Source: Candidatus Formimonas warabiya
GTDB lineage: Bacteria; Bacillota; Dehalobacteriia; Dehalobacteriales; Dehalobacteriaceae
DNA: 64,000 nucleotides
NCBI RefSeq assembly: GCF_002777255.1
Contig: NZ_CP017634.1
Coordinates: 2,120,903-2,184,902 of the forward strand
Direction of reading: 5' to 3'
Shown piece after piece: positions 27,769 to 35,901 of the stretch (positions are counted from its first letter, which is position 1; every line of letters starts with the position of its first letter). Below the pieces are notes generated by a model. It saw only the letters and a list, made by a program, of their open reading frames with translations. It did not search any database and was not told the origin of the DNA. The position numbers and the translations under genes were made by a program.

Positions 27769-29058
27769 TCAATTAGCCAACTGTTTGCGCAAAGCATTGG
27801 ATAAATGGGCCAAGGAACTGCACTCCCACATGGTGGCATGTTTTTTGAACAGTTCTACGGTAGGATACTTGGACCACTGCCCTCCCGGCAAAGGATTTAA
27901 CCAAATGATTTCTTTAATCATCTGCTTTATTTTTTTCAGCTTTTCCGCGGCCAGCTCCGCCTGTAAAGATTTGGTATCGCTCAAGATGATTAAAACCGTG
28001 GACGGCCGCAGCAGCCCTTGATAGGTGGTCAACAGCTTGTTTAAGGAGACATTCAGATTGGTGCCCTCGCCCCATCCCGTACTTTGGGCCAAACGCGCCA
28101 AAGAAAAGCCGGTTAAATCAATTTTCTCCAAGGCATCGGCAAAGACAAAAGCCTGCATCCGGGGCAAGACCTCCGCCAAACCGCTCATAAACTGGAGGGT
28201 AAACTGGGAGTACTTGAGCATGGAACCGGACACATCGCACAACAAAACAATCTCCGGCTTCTGGACCTTTTTCTGCCGGTATTTCAGGTCCAGCAAGGTG
28301 CCGCCGTATGGGATACCCGCCCGGATGGACCGCCGCACATCGATCCTTTTAATTTTGGAACTGCGTTTATACCTGCGGCTGATCCTGGTCGCCAGCCGGC
28401 GCGCCAGCTTACGGATTAAAACCGTCGCTTCCGTATAGTCATTTTCCCCGATGGAGGCCATGTTCTGAAAAAATAGGTCAATCACCTCTTTGTGATGGGC
28501 GACCTGGTGCAGCACCGCATCCAGCTCTTCCACCCCGGTTAATTCCACGGGAAGCATGTGAGGCAGGCTGCTGTGGGTCCGGTGATACTCCAAAGCCCCT
28601 TTAATCACATTTTCCACAATGGGCTGAAACTTCCGGGAAACATTTTTCCCTTCCGAAGTCTTTTTTAAGAACTCTTTCATCTGCTCCCGGGCCTCAGCCG
28701 GCAACTGGGCATACATATCTCGATACTGTTCGTCCAAGTCTAAGGGCTGATCCTGGAAGGCCAAATCTTTTTTTGCCTCTTCCACCTCGTGCACATATTC
28801 TTTTTTCTCCTCCACCTGCTGTGCTCTGGACGGAGACTCCACAAAAAATTTCTCAAAGGCACTGTGAAACAGGGGGTAATGGACCGCGTCCTTCACCAAT
28901 GTGGCCTGAAGGGCAGATTGAAACTGTTTTTTATCGGTCAAATCAATGCTGCGCACCGCCATCAGTGCATCATAAGTCTCTGAGGTGCCGATCTGCAGTC
29001 CGAGGCTTCTGAGAATTTGCACAAAACGAATGATATTGTTTTCCAAAAAATTATCCAC
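27769..29058 (-). CDS. VWA-domain (CoxE-like) protein
   Basis: 429 residues. The N-terminal ~220 residues are helical; the C-terminal half is a von Willebrand A domain with MIDAS motif CDVSGSM and later SDTKS. It is translated directly after a MoxR ATPase, the standard MoxR-VWA pair thought to act as a metal- or cofactor-loading chaperone. The stop of moxR and the GTG start here are one base apart. No client enzyme gene lies alongside. Confidence 0.88.
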   Translation of the reverse strand: MDNFLENNIIRFVQILRSLGLQIGTSETYDALMAVRSIDLTDKKQFQSALQATLVKDAVHYPLFHSAFEKFFVESPSRAQQVEEKKEYVHEVEEAKKDLAFQDQPLDLDEQYRDMYAQLPAEAREQMKEFLKKTSEGKNVSRKFQPIVENVIKGALEYHRTHSSLPHMLPVELTGVEELDAVLHQVAHHKEVIDLFFQNMASIGENDYTEATVLIRKLARRLATRISRRYKRSSKIKRIDVRRSIRAGIPYGGTLLDLKYRQKKVQKPEIVLLCDVSGSMLKYSQFTLQFMSGLAEVLPRMQAFVFADALEKIDLTGFSLARLAQSTGWGEGTNLNVSLNKLLTTYQGLLRPSTVLIILSDTKSLQAELAAEKLKKIKQMIKEIIWLNPLPGGQWSKYPTVELFKKHATMWECSSLAHLSNALRKQLAN

Positions 29059-29059
29059 A

Positions 29060-29953
29060 CTACACCGTCCTATGGCATTCGCATGTCAAAGAGGTCTGAA
29101 GCATTTCCTTGGCACCGCCTTTTTCCCGGAACAAGTCGATATCTTCCTTGTCCTTAAGGAGCAGGTTCAGCGTTTGGTCCACCAAATGCTCCGTCATCCT
29201 TTGGGCATTGAGGGTCAATAAAGCCTGGGCCCAATCCAGGGTTTCGGAAATGGACGGCTTTTTCTTCAAGGCCAGATGATTTCTCAAATAGGCTACGCTT
29301 TTTGCCAGCTGCCAGGTAAGCTCCGTGCCCAGAGCAGGAACCTTGGCCTTGATGATCTCTACTTCTTTTTCCGGAGCAGGAAAATCAATGTGCAGAAAAA
29401 TGCATCTCCGCTTTAAGCCGTCGGACAGGTCCCGTTCGCCGTTGCTCGTCAAAATCACCACCGGGATCTCCCGGGCTTTGATCGTTCCTAATTCAGGGAC
29501 AGAAACCTGGAAATCGGATAAGACCTCAAACAAAAAAGCTTCAAATTCCGCATCGGTTTTGTCTATTTCATCGATCAGCAATACCACCTTTTTAGGGGCC
29601 AGGATCGCTTTCAGCAAAGGCCGCTCCAGAAGAAACTCCTGAGAAAAAATGTCCTCAGTGACTCCTTGATCGTTTTTATGGGCCTGAATCAGCAGCAGCT
29701 GCTTTTGATAATTCCATTCATATAGGGCCTTATTTTCATCCAGTCCTTCATAACATTGCAGGCGAATCAGCTCTGTATCCAAAACTTTGCTCAGGACTTT
29801 GGCAATCTCGGTCTTCCCTACGCCCGGTGCCCCCGTAATCAAAAGGGGTTTTTGCAGCTTCAAAGCCAAATACACGGGAACAAGGATGTCCTCGTCACAA
29901 ATATAATTTTGTTGTTTGAATTTCTCTCCGATCTCTTTTACCGTATACTCCAT
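29060..29953 (-). CDS. MoxR-family AAA+ ATPase
   Basis: 297 residues. Walker A GAPGVGKTEIAKV, Walker B VVLLIDEIDK, sensor ILTSNGERDLS, arginine finger region LKRRCIFLHIDFP. The family remodels partner proteins with a VWA-domain adaptor, encoded immediately downstream. ATG follows AAAGGGTGTTGAA. Confidence 0.92.
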   Translation of the reverse strand: MEYTVKEIGEKFKQQNYICDEDILVPVYLALKLQKPLLITGAPGVGKTEIAKVLSKVLDTELIRLQCYEGLDENKALYEWNYQKQLLLIQAHKNDQGVTEDIFSQEFLLERPLLKAILAPKKVVLLIDEIDKTDAEFEAFLFEVLSDFQVSVPELGTIKAREIPVVILTSNGERDLSDGLKRRCIFLHIDFPAPEKEVEIIKAKVPALGTELTWQLAKSVAYLRNHLALKKKPSISETLDWAQALLTLNAQRMTEHLVDQTLNLLLKDKEDIDLFREKGGAKEMLQTSLTCECHRTV

Positions 29954-29980
29954 TTCAACACCCTTTCTGAAATTGGTCCT

Positions 29981-30006
29981 AAAGGAAACGCCGAGTAATC
30001 TCGGCG
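29981..30006 (-). terminator. Terminator after perR
   Basis: Perfect CGCCGAG/CTCGGCG stem directly after the stop codon, then TTTCCTTT on the minus strand; the T-run is broken. Confidence 0.5.
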
Positions 30007-30402
30007 CTAATTGGCTTCTTTTTCACATTCCTGGCATCTTCCATAGAACTCCAGCCTGTGATACTCTACAATTCCGTCTACCGCATGCGCCGCAACATCA
30101 TTTAGGTTCGCTACCACATCCATATTCACGTCCATCACCTTTCCACAGGTCCGGCACACGAAATGATAATGGGGGGAAATATTGCCGTCAAACCTGCTGA
30201 AGGTACTGCCATATTTCAGTTCCTGAATTTCATGTTCTTGAACAAGCAGTTGCAGATTCCGATAAATCGTGCCCAAGCTGATTTCCGGAAGCGTTTCCCG
30301 GGCTTGCTCATAAATCCAATCAGCCGTAGGATGACAGGTGGTATTACGCAGGATTTCCAGGATCGTTTTTCTTTGCTTTGTCATCCGTTTTGCCATCTTC
30401 AC
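30007..30402 (-). CDS. perR: Fur-family repressor, PerR-like
   Basis: 131 residues. Winged helix (KRMTKQRKTILEIL, LGTIYRNLQLL), then the regulatory site RFDG...HYHFVC with Asp and two His, and two CxxC zinc motifs (CRTCGK, CQECE). The Asp-containing VMDVNMD is the PerR-like form, whereas Fur usually has Glu. PerR senses peroxide through metal-catalysed oxidation of its His ligands. No target gene is adjacent, so its regulon is unknown. Confidence 0.85.
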   Translation of the reverse strand: MKMAKRMTKQRKTILEILRNTTCHPTADWIYEQARETLPEISLGTIYRNLQLLVQEHEIQELKYGSTFSRFDGNISPHYHFVCRTCGKVMDVNMDVVANLNDVAAHAVDGIVEYHRLEFYGRCQECEKEAN

Positions 30403-30471
30403 TCAACCACCTTTAAAACTGATCTTACTGAAAACATCTCCATCATGGGGCCAGTTTATCGTACCGCCTGC

Positions 30472-30831
30472 TTAATTCACATATTTTTTCATATGGTCCA
30501 AGTCAATCCAAAGATCCAGTGCTTCTCCGATAATGCGCTGAATATCCGTCATCACACGGGCTAAACGGTATTCTGCCGTGAGAAACTCATTAATCGTAGG
30601 ATTTAAACTTAAAATTTCGTAAATCCGTTCCAGTTGTTCCGCATTTTTTTCGATGTCTTCTCCCGACATTTCCGCGATTTGAAGTTCCAATTGCTTTCTG
30701 CGGAACTCCTGCAGCATATTGGCATTCTCTTCGTCCCGCTGCAGCTTTTCTTTGGCCTCGGAATATTTTCGGTACTCTTCACTTTCTTGAAGTGTCCTGG
30801 CTAACTCATGAGCTCGATCGTAAACACTCAC
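30472..30831 (-). CDS. YlbF/YmcA-family protein
   Basis: 119 residues, all-helical and charged, with the family pattern AHELARTLQESEEYRKYSEA and YRLARVMTDIQRIIGEALDL. In Bacillus subtilis relatives form the YlbF-YmcA-YaaT complex that controls RNase Y mRNA maturation and Spo0A phosphorylation. This stand-alone copy could play that role, but no partner is nearby. GTG start. Confidence 0.8.
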   Translation of the reverse strand: MSVYDRAHELARTLQESEEYRKYSEAKEKLQRDEENANMLQEFRRKQLELQIAEMSGEDIEKNAEQLERIYEILSLNPTINEFLTAEYRLARVMTDIQRIIGEALDLWIDLDHMKKYVN

Positions 30832-30943
30832 ACAGCCACCCCCAAGTCAATTCTCCATTTTATCTTGATCTTTTCTGCACATTTTTAAAAATCCCTGCTT
30901 AATCAGTGACCAATATTGTATTATCTCCTGTCAAGGTTCTTCG

Positions 30944-31714
30944 CTAAATCTTTTTCAGAATCATTTTTCCCTGCTCAAAGGTAGCGATTTGACGAAATCC
31001 GACCTTTTTGGCCAGACTACGGGCCGCCTCCAACTCCCGCCCCACATCTTCCCAGCGATGGGCATCGGAACTGAGCGTGACAGGAATCTCCAGCTCAAAA
31101 CATCTTTTCAGAATGTCCAAGGCAGGATAAATCTCTCCTACCGGCTTAAATAATCCGTTGGTGTTTATTTCCACCACCAACGACCTTTCTTTTATGATTT
31201 CCAAAAGATCGCCCATTAATGAGAGCACCCGTTTTTTGGGCCGAAAGCCAAAAACCTTCATTAAGTCCAGGTGGGCCATAATTTGATACAAACCTGATGA
31301 AGCGGCATGTTTGACCGTTTCAAAATACTCCCGGTACACGTCGTCAATATTTTTGCCATTGTACCGTTCCACGTGCTCGGGAAGGTCAAACATCCATCTG
31401 CTTTCTCCCAAATGGTGCACGCCGCCGACCACATAATCAAAAGGCTGATTTCTTAAAAATGAGGCAATCTCCTTTTCCCGGCCGATAATATGGTCTACTT
31501 CCAAACCGACCCGGATCGTCACCTTGGGGTATTTTTTTTGGAGCTTCTTAAATAGTTTAAAATCCGGGTCTTTGCACACCCAGTCGTGGTCGGTAAAACC
31601 GATCTCCCTAACCCCTTTTTTTATGGCCTGAATCACAAAAGGCTCCAAGTCAGCCATGGTATGTTCCCTTTCCCCGTGCCCCATGGCATGAACATGGTAA
31701 TCCACTAACAACAC
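30944..31714 (-). CDS. PHP-domain phosphatase, histidinol-phosphatase-like
   Basis: About 256 residues. PHP motifs: DYHVHAMGHGE at the start, GFTDHDW, GLEVDHI, VGGVHHLG, and SSDAHRWEDVG near the end, giving the trinuclear metal site. Resembles HisJ/HisK-type histidinol-phosphate phosphatases, but no other his gene is near, so the substrate is uncertain. TTG at 31714 is used because the promoter's -10 box lies just upstream, which rules out the ATG-like position at 31759. Confidence 0.82.
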   Translation of the reverse strand: MLLVDYHVHAMGHGEREHTMADLEPFVIQAIKKGVREIGFTDHDWVCKDPDFKLFKKLQKKYPKVTIRVGLEVDHIIGREKEIASFLRNQPFDYVVGGVHHLGESRWMFDLPEHVERYNGKNIDDVYREYFETVKHAASSGLYQIMAHLDLMKVFGFRPKKRVLSLMGDLLEIIKERSLVVEINTNGLFKPVGEIYPALDILKRCFELEIPVTLSSDAHRWEDVGRELEAARSLAKKVGFRQIATFEQGKMILKKI

Positions 31715-31757
31715 TACCACTCTCCCGCTTATCCGTAGTCTCTCTGATGCCAGTACC

Positions 31758-31766
31758 ATTATAGCA
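31758..31766 (-). promoter_or_regulatory. Extended -10 promoter of the PHP gene
   Basis: TGCTATAAT on the minus strand is an extended -10 element (TGnTATAAT); no good -35. The distance to the TTG start gives a leader of about 35 bases. Confidence 0.5.
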
Positions 31767-31801
31767 TATTATGTCGATATTGAAGATATTTTAGGTCAGA
31801 T

Positions 31802-31834
31802 ATTCCGGTCAAATTCACATTCCGGTTAAATTCA
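31802..31834 (+). repeat. Tandem 16-bp repeat upstream of a -35 box
   Basis: ATTCCGGTYAAATTCA occurs twice (31802-31817, 31819-31834) with a 17-base period and one mismatch, ending 3 bases before the -35 element. The position suits an activator-binding pair. Confidence 0.6.
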
Positions 31835-31836
31835 TC

Positions 31837-31865
31837 TTGCGCCTAGTGGGAAAACGAGGTATAAT
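31837..31865 (+). promoter_or_regulatory. Promoter of the DUF6951-like gene
   Basis: TTGCGC (31837-31842), 17-base spacer, perfect TATAAT (31860-31865). Confidence 0.75.
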
Positions 31866-31871
31866 TTTCCC

Positions 31872-31888
31872 ATACCCCCGCAGGGTAT
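31872..31888 (+). promoter_or_regulatory. Candidate CsoR/RcnR-family operator
   Basis: ATACCC-N5-GGGTAT palindrome sits at the predicted transcription start, where a bound repressor would block initiation. TACCC/GGGTA dyads of this kind are the recognition sequence of CsoR/CstR-family copper or persulfide sensors. No CsoR gene is in the window. Confidence 0.55.
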
Positions 31889-31913
31889 ATTTTGAGCATA
31901 GGAGGCACCTCTG

Positions 31914-32222
31914 ATGAATGTTTGTATCCATTCCGGCGTATGCGGTTTTATAACCACGGTACAGGCGGAAACCGACAGCGATTACCAAACGAAACTGCAG
32001 GTGGAAAGTCAGTGCCCCAATGTTAAGAAAATCATCGAAGCACTGGGCACCTTAAACGTGATGAACGAGTTGTTTAGAAAGGGTCAATCGGAGATTCTTT
32101 CCCTAAGCGCCCAGCATCTCCCTCACGTCACCTGTCCCGTGCCCATTGGCATGTTGAAGGCACTGGAAGCCAGTGCCGGGATGGCTTTGCCGAAAGATGT
32201 TTCCATCAGTTTCACCAAGTAA
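31914..32222 (+). CDS. DUF6951-like small cysteine protein
   Basis: 102 residues. Cysteines at the N-terminus (CIHSGVCGF), CPNV near 34 and CPVP near 74 suggest metal or thiol chemistry. I associate the sequence with the uncharacterised DUF6951 family on general resemblance. Excellent ribosome site (GGAGGCACCTCTG before ATG), a clear promoter and a strong terminator make it a real, independently regulated plus-strand gene. The CsoR-like dyad suggests induction by copper, another soft metal, or reactive sulfur. Confidence 0.75.
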   Translation: MNVCIHSGVCGFITTVQAETDSDYQTKLQVESQCPNVKKIIEALGTLNVMNELFRKGQSEILSLSAQHLPHVTCPVPIGMLKALEASAGMALPKDVSISFTK

Positions 32223-32235
32223 ATTTTCTTGGCCA

Positions 32236-32275
32236 AAAAACAGACTGCCCTCCATGGAGGGCAGTCTGTTTTTGA
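32236..32275. terminator. Strong bidirectional terminator
   Basis: Perfect 15-base stem (32241-32255/32256-32270, centred on CCATGG) followed by TTTTTG on the plus strand and by TTTTTT on the minus strand. It serves the DUF6951-like gene and, facing it, the MBL hydrolase side. Confidence 0.85.
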
Positions 32276-32333
32276 GCCACCTCATCTGCTCTTTATCTTA
32301 TCTTTGACGCGTGATCAATTTAAGTTCCCGTCT

Positions 32334-33230
32334 TTATTCCTTTTTCTCCCGCCACATCATTTTTCCCCGTTCAAAGAAACAGTCCACTTGCCCTTCCTCG
32401 TAAAGGTAGGTTAGGAAGGAACGGATGGTACTGGACACAAGAACATACTGGGTGGGATTAAGCGTGATATCATAAAGGGTGCACATGTGCTCCAATACCT
32501 CTTCCATGGTGACAGGGGCATGACATACGCCCCGGATCCGGGCCATAATCTCATATATCTTTCCTTTATTGACTTCTATTAACGCGTCTACCTGCTCCTG
32601 CTTCTCCCCGTGACTGGGAATAAAAAGATCCGCCTCCATGTTTCTCAGCCTTTCCAGGGTGTCCAGGTGGGCCCTGATGTCTAAAAGGTAAAACAGATGA
32701 TACTTACTGATCACATATTCCGGAAAAAGACTGTCTGCGATAAAAAAAATGCCATCCGGCGTTTTTACGCCAATCATGTCAAAATAATGTCCCGGCAGGG
32801 GAATCGCGTGCAGGCCGGTACCCAGGATTTCAGCCGAGGAAGAAATCACAGAAGTCACCAGGGAAGGTTTTGCCACTAAAAATTTGTTGTGCAAGTCCCG
32901 GTTGGGAAAGCCGCCGTATAAAAAAGCCGCCTCCATCATGGGGTCGTTGATAAACGCGGCTTCCATCCGTGTGGCGGCAATCAGACAATCTGTTTTATCC
33001 TGCAAATAAGCGTTGCCGCCGATATGGTCCGCGTTGGAATGGGTGTTGACAATCAGTTTCAGGGACAAACCCTGCTCCCCAAGCAAGCGGAGAATCTGCC
33101 GGCCCGCTTCTTTGTCATTCCCGCTGTCTATTAAAATAGCCTGATCGTTGTCCACAAAGACCCCGATATTTGTGGGTGAAGGGATGTAATACGTATTCCC
33201 CTTAATATGTTCTAAAGTTAACCTGGCCAT
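32334..33230 (-). CDS. Metallo-beta-lactamase-fold hydrolase
   Basis: 298 residues. Metal motif THSNADHIGG (HxxxDH, second His replaced by Asn), PLPGHYFDMIG, FFIADSLF and IPSHGEKQ. A C-terminal winged-helix-like segment (~220-290) follows the fold. The Asn replacement may alter one metal site. Substrate unknown. ATG after TAGGAGGTTTTT. Confidence 0.8.
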   Translation of the reverse strand: MARLTLEHIKGNTYYIPSPTNIGVFVDNDQAILIDSGNDKEAGRQILRLLGEQGLSLKLIVNTHSNADHIGGNAYLQDKTDCLIAATRMEAAFINDPMMEAAFLYGGFPNRDLHNKFLVAKPSLVTSVISSSAEILGTGLHAIPLPGHYFDMIGVKTPDGIFFIADSLFPEYVISKYHLFYLLDIRAHLDTLERLRNMEADLFIPSHGEKQEQVDALIEVNKGKIYEIMARIRGVCHAPVTMEEVLEHMCTLYDITLNPTQYVLVSSTIRSFLTYLYEEGQVDCFFERGKMMWREKKE

Positions 33231-33392
33231 AAAAACCTCCTAAATTAGGGATATGCGCACCGGTTCGGTCCGGAACCATTCTAAATAGATCCGGTATTTA
33301 GACCCTGAAGGGTCTTTTCTACAAATTCCTTAGGCAGGGAGCTTCTTTTCACCATCTCATCAGACCTGCCGGCAAGACGCTCCTCTATGCCG

Positions 33393-34163
33393 TTAACGTT
33401 TCTCCTCTGCTTTCTTTTTCAGGATAAAATTCATGAACATACTTGTTTCCTTGAATGGGGAAAAACAATAGTCCCCATAAATATCCTTTACTCTAAATCC
33501 GGCATTTTCCGCCATCCTGATGAAATCATCTTTTGTTAGAAGAGAAAAACAGATCTCTAAAAAACGTTTATCACATAGTTTGTGATGCTGGTCATATATT
33601 TCATAAAACTGGACCCCGGTAACCTTCCTGGTTTTTGGATCAAACTGATTATAATAAGAAACAATCAGATTCTTATCGGGATCAATGGGGAAATTCCCTA
33701 AAATCCTTAGCTGTCCATCCGCAGTTTTGATGCGGTGATCCGGATTATATAAGGTACAAACAAAGGTGCCGTTATGCTCCAAATGCTGAAATATTTTGAT
33801 CAGGGCGGTTTCCTGCCTTTGACTGTCAGAGATTTCGGAAAATGAGTTAAAGGGAATAAAAATAAAAGCATATTTTTCTTCCAGATTTAAAGCACAGACA
33901 TCCTGACAGATTAACCCGGGGGAAATACCCAGCGCTTTAGCTTTATTTTTAAAGACATTTAGCATTTCGCTCGAATAATCCACACAGGTAAGGTCTACCT
34001 GCTCCTGCAATAAGGGTATGGATACTCTGCCCGTACCGCACATTAATTCAAGGCATTTTTCCGGAGTCCGTTTTGCCAGCTTTTTAAAAAATTCCACATC
34101 AAAGTCCACGGTCACATAAGTATCATACAAGTCTGCCACAAAGTTAAAATCAATACTCTTCAT
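33393..34163 (-). CDS. Class I SAM-dependent methyltransferase
   Basis: 256 residues. Motif I CLELMCGTGRVSIPLL, motif II TCVDYSSEMLNVF, and FIFIPFNSFSEI for the acceptor side. Small-molecule methyltransferase fold with no hint of substrate. Single gene; ATG after CGGGAGGTTTGGG. Confidence 0.8.
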   Translation of the reverse strand: MKSIDFNFVADLYDTYVTVDFDVEFFKKLAKRTPEKCLELMCGTGRVSIPLLQEQVDLTCVDYSSEMLNVFKNKAKALGISPGLICQDVCALNLEEKYAFIFIPFNSFSEISDSQRQETALIKIFQHLEHNGTFVCTLYNPDHRIKTADGQLRILGNFPIDPDKNLIVSYYNQFDPKTRKVTGVQFYEIYDQHHKLCDKRFLEICFSLLTKDDFIRMAENAGFRVKDIYGDYCFSPFKETSMFMNFILKKKAEEKR

Positions 34164-34365
34164 CCCAAACCTCCCGTTTTACCTCATACGGTATTTTTTT
34201 ACCGCCGATTGGATTGTTTTCTTACGACCGGATGGGCTCGGCCCAAGGCGTGTCGGAGCACGGGTTATCACATGGGGCCGTGAAATATTAGGTAAAATAT
34301 TAAATTTGAGAGATTGGCATAAACACAACTGATTCGTAATACCCATCCTATCGGGAGGTGAAAAT

Positions 34366-34515
34366 ATGACCAAAAAAGCCATTTTCTTGATCATTGTGGC
34401 GTCTATCCTACTTTTCTCTTCCGGCTGGCTCATGGGGCACAGTACCGCTTTGTGCAAATGCACCGGTCAATGCTGTCCGACCGCACAAAACATCCAGACA
34501 GAACCGGGTAATTAG
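34366..34515 (+). CDS. 49-residue Cys-rich membrane-anchored peptide
   Basis: A short plus-strand gene. ATG at 34366 is preceded by GGGAGGTGAAAAT, an excellent ribosome site. Residues 1-4 are MTKK, 5-25 form a hydrophobic segment, and the external part carries CKCTGQCCP, a five-Cys cluster in nine residues, then a polar tail. A terminator follows 15 bases after the stop. The Cys cluster suggests metal or thiol binding at the outer face of the membrane. No family is recognised. Confidence 0.75.
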   Translation: MTKKAIFLIIVASILLFSSGWLMGHSTALCKCTGQCCPTAQNIQTEPGN

Positions 34516-34529
34516 AATCTTATTGTTTT

Positions 34530-34550
34530 GCACCAAAAGGTGCTTTTTTT
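34530..34550 (+). terminator. Terminator of the Cys-rich peptide gene
   Basis: GCACC-AAAA-GGTGC stem followed by seven T residues. Confidence 0.8.
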
Positions 34551-34552
34551 CT

Positions 34553-34909
34553 CTAGTTCCTGCTTTTCGTCCATTCATCCTGTCCGGCATTACCGTCCCA
34601 TAAGTGCCTGGCCAGATCCACTTTTCCATCTTTCGTAAAAGTGATTCCTTCCCGTTCCAGTAAAGCTCTTTGTATTTCTTTACGTCCGAAAACATAATCC
34701 GGTGCTAGTGTACCGGTCTTATTGACCACCCGATGACAGGGCAGGTGCATTTCCAGAGGCGCTGCGCGCATGGCCCAACATACTACTCTTCCATTCCTAG
34801 GCTGTCCTAGCAATAACGCTATTAGACCATAAGTGGCAACCTTACCTTCAGGAATCTTCCCAACTATTTCATATACGCGTGCAAAAAAATTCTTCACGTC
34901 ATAATTCAT
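34553..34909 (-). CDS. MGMT-family DNA-binding protein (Ogt C-domain only)
   Basis: 118 residues: a single O6-alkylguanine-DNA alkyltransferase C-terminal domain with IPEGKVATYGLIALLLG (helix-turn-helix) and the active-site motif PCHRVV. The acceptor Cys is present, so this is not a Trp-type alkyltransferase-like protein; yet the N-terminal domain of full Ogt is missing. It may repair alkylated guanine or flag lesions for other pathways. ATG overlaps the ribosome site closely. Confidence 0.8.
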   Translation of the reverse strand: MNYDVKNFFARVYEIVGKIPEGKVATYGLIALLLGQPRNGRVVCWAMRAAPLEMHLPCHRVVNKTGTLAPDYVFGRKEIQRALLEREGITFTKDGKVDLARHLWDGNAGQDEWTKSRN

Positions 34910-35006
34910 CCTTCATTCATAAGTATAGGTTATCGGATCAAACACCCGCACAAATTCTCAAAAGGTAACCCATCATCAATGACAAACACGATCAAGGGGA
35001 AACAAC

Positions 35007-35327
35007 CTAATTACCGGAAACCAGATTGAGGCCGATTACTCCAAATATGATCACGCCCAAAAAGAAAATCCGCCAAAATTCCCGGGGTTCGCCTAAAAAA
35101 ACCATGCCAAGAACAGCCGTGCCCACGGCGCCTAACCCTGTCCAAACAGCATAAGCGGTGCCCGTAGGCAGGGTTTTCATCGCCATGGAAATGAACCAGA
35201 TACTGATAAATGCCGCCAGGCAGGTTAAAATCGTTGGCACCAGCTTTGTATAGCCATCTGCCTTATCAGCAAAAAAGGCAAAAACCACTTCGCAAATTCC
35301 CCCGGCAATCAAGTAAAACCACGCCAA
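35007..35327 (-). CDS. Small multidrug-resistance family exporter
   Basis: 106 residues from a TTG at 35327 (AAGGAGTG upstream), beginning LAWFYLIAGGICEVVF, four membrane helices, active-site Glu in helix 1 (GGICEV) and the WTGLGAVGTAVLG motif of helix 3. The set W/G pattern resembles the Gdx (SugE) guanidinium exporters. An upstream RNA-like inverted repeat could be a regulatory leader, see separate entry. Confidence 0.83.
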   Translation of the reverse strand: MAWFYLIAGGICEVVFAFFADKADGYTKLVPTILTCLAAFISIWFISMAMKTLPTGTAYAVWTGLGAVGTAVLGMVFLGEPREFWRIFFLGVIIFGVIGLNLVSGN

Positions 35328-35440
35328 AATCCTCACTCCTTCATTTCTTTTGTGATTTTTTCCTCCCCATGGGGATCGCATCACCCCAGGGTTTTTGCTC
35401 CATAAAACCTTTTTCATTGGCAACCCTAGCCCTGGGTAAA
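35328..35440 (-). promoter_or_regulatory. Structured leader upstream of the SMR exporter
   Basis: On the minus strand CCCAGGG (35430-35436) can pair with CCCTGGG (35385-35391). The inner GGGTT (35423-35427) can instead pair with AACCC overlapping the second arm, so two folds are mutually exclusive. A small CCCC/GGGG hairpin follows at 35364-35375. Gdx-type exporters often sit behind guanidine riboswitches, but I cannot assign a riboswitch class. Confidence 0.4.
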
Positions 35441-35493
35441 CTTCATTATTTCTTATTTCTGCATTTTCCAACAATATCCTTTCTTTTAAAAAC

Positions 35494-35877
35494 ATTCAAT
35501 TCAGGGACGGTTCTTGAATTGAATGAGTTTCACTTTCCTCTTGCATTCAATTCAGGGACGGTTCTTGGCTTGAATAAGTTTAATTTTCCTCTTGTAACCT
35601 CTTCTTTGTAATCGTGCTCTAACCCCTGTATTTTATTCATTCAATCCAAGAAGAATGAAATCGCTAGCGCGATGGCTTTTATTACCATCTACCGAAAATA
35701 AAATTAAATAAAAGTGAAAAAGTATGCCCTTTTTGAGGAACATACTTTTTAAGAGTAAATTCAGGGACGGTTCTTGAATTGAATGGTTTCATTTTTCTGG
35801 CGCAGTCTCTTCTCTGTACTCTTGCTCTAACCCCTTTAAGTTAATTTATTCAATTCAAGAACCGTCCCTGAATTGAA
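35494..35877. repeat. Cluster of four REP-like repeats
   Basis: Copies at 35494-35524 (+), 35545-35575 (+, degenerate right arm), 35758-35784 (+) and 35848-35877 (-), the last two forming a convergent pair. A hairpin with arms AAGTATG/CATACTT lies between at about 35720-35750. No gene is seen in the 400-base stretch. Confidence 0.8.
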
Positions 35878-35901
35878 AGAACTGAATTGAAAAATGATTT
35901 T

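Noticed and set aside
35328..35440. Confident guanidine riboswitch call
   Set aside because: Pairing is seen, but I cannot match it to a class by eye.
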